From Penium margaritaceum (Eukaryota > Streptophyta > Zygnematophyceae > Desmidiales > Peniaceae): a DNA stretch of 29,543 nucleotides. The notes below the pieces were generated by a model. That model searched no databases. It worked only from the letters and a program-made list of their open reading frames with translations, and was not told the DNA's origin. Positions 24,101 through 29,543 of the stretch are shown here, piece by piece. The stretch's first letter is position 1, and every line of letters starts with the position of its first letter. The translations under genes were made by a program, and so were the position numbers. The stretch is from the NCBI GenBank assembly GCA_023375785.1, contig SZWC01000557.1:247061-276603 (forward strand), read 5' to 3'.

Positions 24101-25583
24101 TCAATCGGAAACAGATCGATAAGCCATAACATTTTCTCGGTAGCTTTAGACAAGCCCTAGTACAATGAGGATTCCATTTAATAAATTTTCCCATGCCATG
24201 TTTTTGACAAGCCCAGGTGCTCTGTGCGCACCCAGTGTTCTTCCGGTGCGGTCGATGGAACGAGGGTCAATCGAAAACAGATCGACGAGCCGTAGAATGT
24301 TCCTTGTAGCACTAGGCAGGCCCTAATACACTGTGGATTCCATTCAAAAAAATTTCCCATGCCATTGTTTTTTACAAGCCAAGGTGTTGTGTGCACACCC
24401 AATGTTCTTCGGGTGCGGTGGACGCAACCACATTCAGTCGGAAACAGATCAACGAGCCATAGCATATTCCTTGTAGCCCTATACAAGCCTGAATACACTG
24501 TGGATTCCATTTAATGAATTTGCCCATGCTATGGTTTTGACAAGCCTAGGTGCTATGTGCGCACCCAGTGTTCTTCTGGTGCGGTCGACGGAACCAGGGT
24601 CAATGGAAAACAGATCGACAAGACGTGAAATGTTCCTCCTAGCCCTAGACAGGCCCTAATACTCTAAGGATTTTATTCAAGAAATTTGCCCATGCCATTC
24701 TTTGACCAGCCCAGATGTTGTGTGCACACTCAATGTTCTTCGGGTGCGGTCGACGCAACCAGGGTCAGTCGGAAACAGATCAATAAGGCGTAGAATGTTC
24801 CTCGTAGCCCTAGACAAGCCCTAATATGCTGTGGATTCTATTCAATGAATTTGCCCATGGCATTATTTTTATAAGCCTAGGTGCTGTGTGCTCACCCACT
24901 ATTCTTCCCGTGCGGTCAACGAGATCAGGGTCAATCACAAACGGATCGACGAGTCGTAAAATGTTCATGGTAGCCCTAGACAAGCCCTAATACACTTTAG
25001 ATTTCATGCAATCAATTTGCCCATGGCATTTTTTTCACACGCCCAGGTGCTGTGTGCGCACCCACTGTTCTTCCAGTGCGGTCGATGGAACCAGGGTCAA
25101 TCGGGAACAGATCGACAAGCCGTAAAATGTTCCTTGTAGCCCTAGACAAGCCCTAATACAATGTGGATTCCATTCAATAAATTTGCCCATGCCGATTGTT
25201 TGACAAGGCCAGGTGCTGTGTGCTTACCCACTGTTCTTCCAGTGCGGTCAACGGAACCATGGTGAATCGGAAACAGATCGACAAGCTGTAAAATGTTCCT
25301 CGTAGCCCTAGTCAAGCCCTAATACACAGTAGAGTCCATTCAATAAATTTGTCCATGGCATTTTTTTGACAAGCCCATGTGCTGTGTGCGCGCCCATTGT
25401 TCTTTCGATGTGGTCGACGAAACTAGGTTCAATCAGAAACACATTAACGAGGCGTAAAATGTTCCTGGTAGCCCTAGACAAGCTCTACTACTTTGTGGAT
25501 TCCATTTAATAAATATGCCCATGGCATTTTTTGACAAACCCATGTGATGCGTGCGCACCCGCTGTTCTTCCGGTGCGGGCGAC

Positions 25584-25588
25584 GGAAC
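25584..25588. other. Putative left target-site duplication of the retrotransposon
   Basis: GGAAC is the last satellite sequence before the element. The satellite consensus would continue CAGGGTC, but the sequence changes to TGTTGAAATAG. Copia elements usually duplicate 5 bp of target, so GGAAC should reappear after the 3' LTR. That end is outside the window and the call rests on position only. Confidence 0.5.
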
Positions 25589-25650
25589 TGTTGAAATAGT
25601 GTGCACCTTGTCCAGTGCTTAGCTGGCTAGCTACACATACAGACAAGGCA

Positions 25651-25728
25651 TGCACTGCTCTATGGAGTATGTCCCCTTGGTCTGTTCTGAGATGGGCCAG
25701 GAATGCACTGCCCATAATGGGTATGTCC
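25651..25728 (+). promoter_or_regulatory. Imperfect direct repeat in U3, possible enhancer unit
   Basis: A motif of about 24 bp starting TGCACTGC and ending GTATGTCC occurs at 25651-25674 and again at 25704-25728, 53 bp apart. Both copies share TGCACTGC, a TA-containing middle and GTATGTCC, with a few substitutions and one extra base in the second. Repeated short elements upstream of the TATA box are common in LTR U3 regions and often act as enhancers. The role here is inferred. Confidence 0.55.
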
Positions 25729-25759
25729 ATTGAGCCTCATCATAGGAACCATACCTTTT

Positions 25760-25822
25760 TGGCTTGGTTGATTAGGCACCGAGTCTCAAACCAGAGGTCG
25801 CGGATTCAAACCCCGCGACGGC
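25760..25822 (+). other. tRNA-like segment in U3 with A-box and B-box resemblance
   Basis: TGGCTTGGTTGATTAGGCA (25760-25778) resembles a tRNA D-arm: GCTT (25762-25765) can pair with AGGC (25774-25777) across an 8-nt loop containing GG. AGGTC (25795-25799) looks like a class I variable loop. GCGGATTCAAACCCCGC (25800-25816) resembles a T-arm, with 4 of 5 stem pairs and a TTCAAAC loop. The distance between the two boxes, about 42 nt, matches a real tRNA. The anticodon stem and acceptor stem pair poorly, so this is not a working tRNA gene. It may be a tRNA-derived remnant, for example a SINE head or a captured tRNA fragment. Confidence 0.6.
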
Positions 25823-25941
25823 TGCAAATTTCTTTGTGGCCAAAATTGGGACAAGAAGCTTCTAGGAAGCTTACTAGAGCCTCCCTTGAGGATGATACTT
25901 GGCGGTCTAAGGACGCGCCAAGTAGGAATGTAGGTTGAGGT

Positions 25942-25958
25942 TGGCTCCAGTGGAGCCA
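25942..25958 (+). promoter_or_regulatory. 8-bp dyad upstream of the TATA box
   Basis: TGGCTCCA and TGGAGCCA are perfect inverted repeats with a single-base centre. The dyad lies about 35 bp upstream of the TATA box. It could be a transcription factor site or a hairpin. No specific factor can be named. Confidence 0.4.
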
Positions 25959-25991
25959 CTACAAGCAGAAGCTTTAGCAAAGCGTTGCAAG

Positions 25992-25999
25992 TATAAAAG
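25992..25999 (+). promoter_or_regulatory. TATA box of the 5' LTR
   Basis: TATAAAAG is a consensus TATA box at a position suited to drive the genomic RNA. Transcription would be expected to start about 25-35 bp downstream, near CCTTGCATGCATCC, defining the U3/R border. The start site is inferred. Confidence 0.75.
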
Positions 26000-26242
26000 C
26001 CTGTACCTTGCATGCATCCATTTACAGTTCTTGCCTTTGAGACTCCTCACAGAGTGTCCAACCAAAGGTAGAAACTGAAGACCAACATGCGGACTTCGTG
26101 AGGTTACAAATCAAACGAATCTAAAGTGTGGATCCCTCGTTTGAGGGTGATATGTTATCTTGGTTGCAATACCAAGAGCGGTTGGCGGCCTCCCATGTCG
26201 GGACCCGTTTTCTTGACCGTTGCTATCCGGCGCATTGACAAA

Positions 26243-26257
26243 GGGTTATGGGCCCAC
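26243..26257 (+). promoter_or_regulatory. Primer binding site for a half-tRNA of initiator tRNA-Met
   Basis: GGGTTATGGGCCCAC is, from my memory of the conserved eukaryotic initiator tRNA-Met, a perfect 15-nt complement of its anticodon arm (about residues 27-41, spanning the CAU anticodon). Most plant copia elements pair with the tRNA 3' end (TGGTATCAGAGC), which I do not see here. Drosophila copia is the known case in which a cleaved initiator tRNA half primes from this region. The site begins two bases after the inferred LTR end, as required for minus-strand priming. Confidence 0.82.
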
Positions 26258-26662
26258 ACTTCTGGTTCTAAGGCACGCTTCCAAGACCGGCTAGCGCGTG
26301 GTCTTGCAGGGCGCACAGGTACAATAGGGACACGACCATCGAACGGCTTCATCTGCTCCATCGGCTCCATCGGCTTCTTCAGGTAGGGTGCGCGTACGTG
26401 GCGGACTAGGGGACGAGGAATCGCTCTGTCCATGTTGGACAAGACCCTCGAGCCCCAACGGGATTAAGCTCTACCCCTTTTTAGAAGGTGGTACGAGCCC
26501 GAGTTCGTTCTCTCACGACGGCACCATCCTCTTAGGCGATCATTGGCCGGAGGGGTATGCAACAAAATCAACTGCACGGTCGCAGTCAGCACCCTCATCA
26601 GCCTCATCGGCCTTAACGAAGCAGAGTAGCAGCGAAGCAGAAAAGACGAGCAACCGCAATAA
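26258..26662 (+). other. Untranslated leader between primer site and Gag
   Basis: About 405 bp with no recognisable coding domain. It contains CTCCATCGG-type short repeats around 26345-26380 and a CATCAGCCTCATCGG stretch near 26595. This is where packaging and dimerisation signals normally lie in LTR elements, but none can be identified by eye. The short open frames here (26126-26386, 26388-26759) look incidental. Confidence 0.6.
26274..26282 (+). promoter_or_regulatory. Possible second tRNA-contact box
   Basis: CACGCTTCC complements the stretch GGAAGCGTG of the initiator tRNA-Met, which directly precedes the part paired by the main primer site. The two matches are in the order expected for antiparallel pairing and are separated by 16 nt in the element. 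Ty1 of yeast uses additional tRNA-pairing boxes outside its main site, so an extended contact is plausible. Nine bases could still match by chance. Confidence 0.45.
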
Positions 26663-27496
26663 ATGGCGGATCCGACTCCAGCACGCCTTGAGGCGGGTAT
26701 GTCCAAGTTCACGGGGACAGGTTTTCCCTTGTGGAAATGGCAGTTTGAGATTGTCATGAACGTGTGTGGCTACCTCGACATCCTAAAAGGGACCAAGATA
26801 GCACCAGCCGATGCGACCGTGACGACGCATGCGGCTGACCTTGCAGCATGGCTGATGAAGAACAACATGGCTCTCGCCATTCTTGTGACGTCCATCAACG
26901 AGAATCAACACTCCCACATCACAGGATGCACGTTGGCTGCCGAGGCCTACGCAAAACTCGCACGCGTGCATCAATCGAATGCCCTAGCAAACCGGCTCTT
27001 CATCTTCCAACGGTTGATGTCGACAAGGGTGACCAAAGGAGAATCGATACACTCATTTTTGTAGTCGTTTGACAACGTGCTGCAAGAGGTCCAGCAAATG
27101 GAATGGAATCTCAACTCCACCATGCGTGCCATGATCCTTCTAATGGCATTGTCGGAAAGCTGGGGGTCCTTGATCACCGTATTTGGCGGTTGGAAGGAGG
27201 CAGATCTGACGTACGAGGCTGTCGCCGAACACGTCCGCAACGAGTCCATGCGACGCAGTGGCGTCAAGGCAAACATCTCAGCCTATGCCTCTCGCTTCGG
27301 TGGACAAAGTGCAAGCTCTCGCTCTAGTCAAGGCAGCAGCGGAAGCGATAGCGGTGGAGGGAAAGGCAATGGTAGCGCGAAGAGTTCCAAGAAGCCCGGC
27401 AACTGTCACAACTGTTGGAAGGCAGGGCACTAGGCTAGGGACTGTCGTAGTCCGAAGAGAGAAGGCGGGAATAAAGGTGGAAAGGAGAAGAAGTAG
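26663..27496 (+). pseudogene. gag: Gag, copia-type, broken by three TAG stops
   Basis: Gag would form the particle and bind genomic RNA. The chosen start, ATGGCGGATCC, is the first ATG in this frame after the leader. The N-terminal part has the copia Gag signature: KFTGTGFPLWKWQFEIVM at residues 15-32, then a helical region resembling the UBN2/retrotran_gag families. Downstream are a Ser/Gly-rich stretch and a CCHC zinc knuckle, CHNC-WKAGH-x-ARDC (27404-27445). Three in-frame TAG codons interrupt it: 27062-27064 (after residue 133), 27431-27433 inside the knuckle, and 27494-27496 after a Lys-rich tail. The same frame stays readable on both sides of every stop, so these are point mutations in one former reading frame. 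The first stop leaves only a 133-residue fragment. Confidence 0.88.
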
Positions 27497-28033
27497 CTCA
27501 CCAACATGATGGCTATGGGGCTGCCCATGAAGGGCGTAGCGATCCTTAGGAGCGGGGCATTCGCCCTTGACTCGAGCACCAACGACCACTCATCAAAAGA
27601 GAAGAGTGGATTTGTCTCCATGGCGGAATCTGTCATGCGCATCAAGTGTGCAAACGGTGGCGTCGTCCAAGCCATGGGCGAAGGGGACAAGGTGATCACG
27701 TTCAACGTGAATGGTGCGGAGAAGGCAGTCAACCTTCAAAAGGTGTTGTACATGCCCTCCTTCGCAGCCAACTTACTGTCTGTGTCACAAATCACCGACG
27801 ACAACATGATAGCGGTGTTCACCAACAAGGAAGCGGTGGCCCTAAAAAATGAGGACATCCAGATTTTGTATAGCAAAGACGATCTCATGCTTCAAGTTCC
27901 AAGAGTCGACAGCCTCTACGTTCTTAAAACCAAAGTCACAAAGGCGTCGGATGAGGGACTCGCATGTGCCACCAAGACAGTGGCACCGGAGCTGAAGGAT
28001 GCACCACTGGCGACCGCTGCGGCCGCCACATGA
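27497..28033 (+). pseudogene. pol: Aspartic protease (retropepsin) region of copia pol, degenerate
   Basis: This continues the Gag frame and ends at a TGA (28031-28033). The protease would cleave the polyprotein during particle maturation. The active-site region reads FALDSSTNDH (about 27561-27590), where copia proteases normally have LDSG(A/C)(T/S)xH. The essential Asp and Ser are present, but the Gly is replaced and the loop looks one residue short. The conserved C-terminal motif VLYMPSFAANLLSVSQI (about 27742-27792) is clear. The end of the segment is Ala-rich and leads to the GAG-pre-integrase domain. Given the motif change and the upstream stops, an active product is unlikely. The exact N-terminal boundary is uncertain. 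Confidence 0.82.
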
Positions 28034-28891
28034 ACCAAGGACACTGATGCTGAGCTGTGGCACCAGCGATTTACCACGTGGCCAACAGTACGCTGCAAAA
28101 GATGCAAGAGCAAGAGGTAGTCCGCGGAAGGGAAGGGTGCACCATGAAGCATGGCGAAGGGTGTACATTGTGTGAACCATGCCTCCAAGGGAAGGTAAAG
28201 AAGAAGCCGTTTGGGAGAGGAGGTCAACGAGCGGAGCACGTCTTGGAACTGATACACAGTGACGTGTGTGGATCCTTCCGCACATCGTCTAATGGAGGAA
28301 GCAAGTACTTCCTGACCTTCATTGACGACCACAGTCGCAAGTTGTGGATCTACTTCCTCAAAACAAAGGGAGAGGTCAAGGAGAAGCTCCTCGAGTTTGT
28401 TGCCATGGTGGAGCGGCAAATGTCCAAGAAGGTGAAGGCGCTCCGAAGTTACAACGGGGGTGAGTACGAGGCATACAAGCCTTGGCTCAAGCATCATGGC
28501 ATCAGCCACAAGCAAACCACCCCTTACAACCCCCAAAGCAATGGTGTTGCCAAGAGGATGAACCAGACCCTACTCGGCATGGTGCGAAGCATGCTCTTCA
28601 ACGCCAAGCTCCCACCTCGCTTTTGGGCTGAAGCAGCAACAACGGCTTGCTACCTCTTGAACCTCATACCAGCGACCACTTTGCAGAAGCGTGGAAAGGA
28701 GCAGGACAAGCAGCTGAAGAGCCCACAGGAACCATGGTCGGGAAAGAAATCCAACGCATCTCATCTGAAGGTGTTCGGGTCAACTGCATGGGTGAAGATC
28801 CAGTCGGGAGAAGGCGGAGGCAAGCTCGACGCACGCTCCAAGAAGTGCATCATGGTTGGGTACGACACGTCACACAGAGCCTATCAGCTTT
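28034..28891 (+). pseudogene. pol: Integrase of copia pol, frameshifted and catalytically dead
   Basis: Integrase would insert the cDNA into the genome. The segment starts with ELWHQRF (28052-28072), the GAG-pre-integrase motif. The frame then slips by one base near 28070-28075, where about 1 bp seems lost, and continues as HVANSTLQKM. The zinc-binding domain ends CTLCEPC (28162-28182). In the core, the first catalytic Asp is in HSDVCGSF (codon 28261-28263). The second, normally in RSDNGGEY, is Tyr (codon 28450-28452). The Glu, normally in NGVAER, is Lys (codon 28552-28554). Two of the three D,D,E residues are therefore gone. The C-terminal motifs HLKVFGSTAW and KKCIMVGYDTSHRAYQL are intact. 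A second frameshift at the TTTT run 28889-28892 ends this frame. From 28057 the frame is open for 320 codons, but the last ~42 codons are out of the true frame. Confidence 0.9.
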
Positions 28892-29543
28892 TGGGATCAG
28901 GCAGCAGTCAAGCTCGCAAGGAGCCGCGACGTCGTCTTCAAGGAACGCACCCTTGGAAAGGGAGAGCTGCTGGACCCGACCCTCACTCCCAAAGCGGGAG
29001 AGTGGATAGTGTTGCTTGAGTCCGGAGACCAAGCACCCGACAACTGGCTCGCCTTGCCAGCAGGTGGTGGGAATGGGAGAGTGGCTGCAGAGGATGATGC
29101 AGCATCTGACATGGACGCGGATACCGAGGCGTCCGAGGCTTTCGAGTCTTACTTGGAGTCTGACGACTCCTCTGACGACGACGATGACGACAAACCACCA
29201 CCTGTAGAATCACCAGCACCAAAGCAAGAAGCGGCACCACTACCCCGGCGCAGTTTGCGAACAAAGAGAGCACCTTTGCGGTATGAGGATGATTGGACCG
29301 GCCTTAGCTGGTCGTGCATGGCTCAGGGAGAGCCATCCACAGTGGTGGAGGCAATGAATGGCCCAGATGTGGCCAAGTGGAAGGAGGCAGTGGATAGCGA
29401 GCTCGCATCCATTGCCGAGAACGGCACGTGGGTGCTGGTGGATAGACCCGACAAGGCCCACGTGGTGGGATCCAAGTGGGTCCTCCGAGTGAAGAAGAAG
29501 CAAGACGGCAACATTGACAAGTTCAAGGCAAGGGTAGTGGCTA
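28892..29543 (+). pseudogene. pol: Integrase tail, acidic linker and N-terminal reverse transcriptase, partial
   Basis: After a 1-base insertion in TTTT, the correct frame resumes at 28892 with WDQAAVKLARSRDVVFKE, the usual end of copia integrase. It stays open for 217 codons to the window edge. A linker rich in Asp, Ser and Glu (including a run of six Asp, about 29174-29191) leads to RRSLRTKRAPLRYED (about 29248-29292), which typically precedes copia reverse transcriptase. The RVT_2 domain opens with AKWKEAVDSELASI, NGTWVLVDRPDKA and VGSKWVLRVKKKQDG, then FKARVVA at the last bases. The catalytic YVDD box and RNase H lie beyond the window. This stretch itself shows no stop. As the downstream part of a frameshifted polyprotein it would not be made. 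Confidence 0.9.

Larger units (their letters stand above)
1..25588. repeat. 166-bp satellite tandem array (about 154.7 monomers), centromere-type
   Basis: One satellite fills this whole stretch head to tail with no change of orientation and no foreign insertion. The register motif GTAGCCCTAGACAAG, or a clear variant, occurs at 1, 167, 333, 499, 665, 831, 997 and so on to 25468, giving 154 full units and one partial. Nearly all steps are 164-168 bp. The common monomer runs CCCTAGACAAGCCCTAATAC, then GGATTCCATTCAATAAA, CCCATGGCA, a T-tract, GACAAGCCCAGGTGCTG, GTGCGCACCCACTGTTC, GGTCGACGGAACCAGGGTC, GATCGACGAGCCGTAAAATG. Monomers differ at many sites, by eye roughly one in five to ten. A unit close to nucleosomal length in an uninterrupted array is typical of plant centromeric satellites; that role is inferred. 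Minus-strand reading frames here are by-products of the repeat. The array meets a retrotransposon at its right edge, and its left edge lies outside the window. Confidence 0.97.
25589..26240 (+). repeat. 5' long terminal repeat (652 bp, inferred)
   Basis: The left edge is the point where satellite homology stops and TGTTGAAATAG begins. The right edge is set at GCATTGACA, two bases before the primer binding site, so the repeat starts TG and ends CA as LTRs do. Inside are a duplicated U3 motif, a tRNA-like segment, a dyad and a TATA box at 25992, which puts transcription start around 26020-26030 (inference). U3 would then be about 435 bp and R-U5 about 215 bp. No second copy is available to confirm the ends. 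Open frames in this stretch, such as 25615-25938, have no recognisable product. Confidence 0.78.
25589..29543 (+). mobile_element. Ty1/copia-type LTR retrotransposon, 5' part, degenerate
   Basis: The element begins abruptly within satellite monomer 155 and continues past the window. Visible in order are an inferred 5' LTR, an initiator-tRNA primer site, an untranslated leader, Gag with a CCHC zinc knuckle, a retropepsin region, integrase, and the start of reverse transcriptase. Integrase before reverse transcriptase is the defining order of Ty1/copia (Pseudoviridae-like) and excludes Ty3/gypsy. It is on the same strand as the satellite is written here. It cannot encode its own proteins: the frame carries three TAG stops, one TGA stop and two frameshifts. 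The second LTR is not in the window, so insertion age cannot be estimated and a solo or truncated 3' end cannot be excluded. Confidence 0.93.

Noticed and set aside
1..25588. Many 60-167 codon reading frames on both strands of the array
   Set aside because: They follow the monomer period, repeat the same peptide in shifted frames, are broken by random indels and match no protein family. They are shadows of the satellite.
1..25588. CRISPR-like regular repeat
   Set aside because: Units are contiguous with no unique spacers, and the 166-bp period and eukaryotic retrotransposon exclude it.
1..25588. CCCTAA in each monomer as telomeric repeat
   Set aside because: It occurs once per 166 bp, not in tandem, and alternates with CCCTAG. 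Most likely coincidental, so not an interstitial telomere.
1..25588. CENP-B box
   Set aside because: I searched the common monomer on both strands for the TTCG...A..CGGG pattern and found no match.
25760..25822. Functional tRNA gene
   Set aside because: The acceptor stem pairs at only about half its positions and the anticodon stem does not form, so only a tRNA-like remnant is claimed.
25615..25938. 107-codon frame in the LTR
   Set aside because: It lies in U3, overlaps the tRNA-like segment, lacks recognisable domains and precedes the TATA box.
26126..26759. Short frames of 86-123 codons in the leader
   Set aside because: They overlap the LTR end, primer site and Gag start in other frames and have no homology I recognise.
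27842..28536. Minus-strand frames of 147 and 206 codons opposite integrase
   Set aside because: They lie antisense to clearly homologous integrase sequence and show no family features.
25589..29543. Ty3/gypsy element or endogenous retrovirus
   Set aside because: Integrase precedes reverse transcriptase, and the Gag, GAG-pre-integrase and RVT_2 motifs are copia-type. No envelope gene is visible.
1..29543. A new defence, metabolic or other gene system
   Set aside because: No intact host gene or cluster exists in the window. The unusual content is repeat structure and transposon biology.

Overview
The window is eukaryotic repetitive DNA with no intact host gene. It has two parts: a 25.6-kb tandem satellite array, and the 5' portion of a Ty1/copia-type LTR retrotransposon inserted into it. 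The monomer length near 166 bp, the unbroken array and the copia insertion suggest centromeric or pericentromeric heterochromatin. A land plant is my best guess for the host. It rests on the monomer size, the copia family and mutations in CG and CHG contexts, which are plant methylation contexts. I cannot name a species.

Positions 1-25588 hold 154 complete monomers and a 121-bp partial one, all in the same orientation. I followed the register motif GTAGCCCTAGACAAG through the array; steps are almost always 164-168 bp. Exceptions are units of 118, 155, 160 and 179 bp. Each monomer has an AT-rich half (CCCTAATAC, GGATTCCATTCAATAAA, a T6-T11 tract) and a CpG-rich half (GTGCGCACC, GGTCGACGGAACC, GATCGACGAGCCG). 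Monomers are quite diverged but not randomly arranged. Recognisable subtypes recur in fixed order, notably a trio called A-B-C here, with different leader monomers and irregular spacing. This makes a mosaic higher-order structure. A longer duplication of about 30 monomers (4986 bp) is also visible. Traces of array turnover include a near-identical dimer, a chimeric monomer, a 48-bp microhomology deletion, an 11-bp slippage deletion and a new perfect hairpin.

The retrotransposon starts at 25589, inside a monomer, with TGTTG. The inferred 5' LTR (25589-26240, 652 bp, TG...CA) carries a repeated U3 motif, a tRNA-like stretch with Pol III A/B-box resemblance, an 8-bp dyad and a TATA box. Just after it lies a 15-nt perfect complement of the eukaryotic initiator tRNA-Met anticodon arm, so priming is probably by an internal half-tRNA as in Drosophila copia. 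A second 9-nt match to the neighbouring part of the same tRNA lies 16 nt further on.

Gag, protease, integrase and the start of reverse transcriptase follow in the order typical of copia (26663-29543, cut by the window end). The coding region is dead: four in-frame stops, two frameshifts, a damaged protease active site and two of three integrase catalytic residues replaced. All four stops fit C-to-T change in CG or CHG contexts, suggesting decay under DNA methylation.

I found no novel gene system. The points most worth following are the mosaic satellite structure, the bipartite half-tRNA primer site, the tRNA-like U3 segment and the methylation-style decay.
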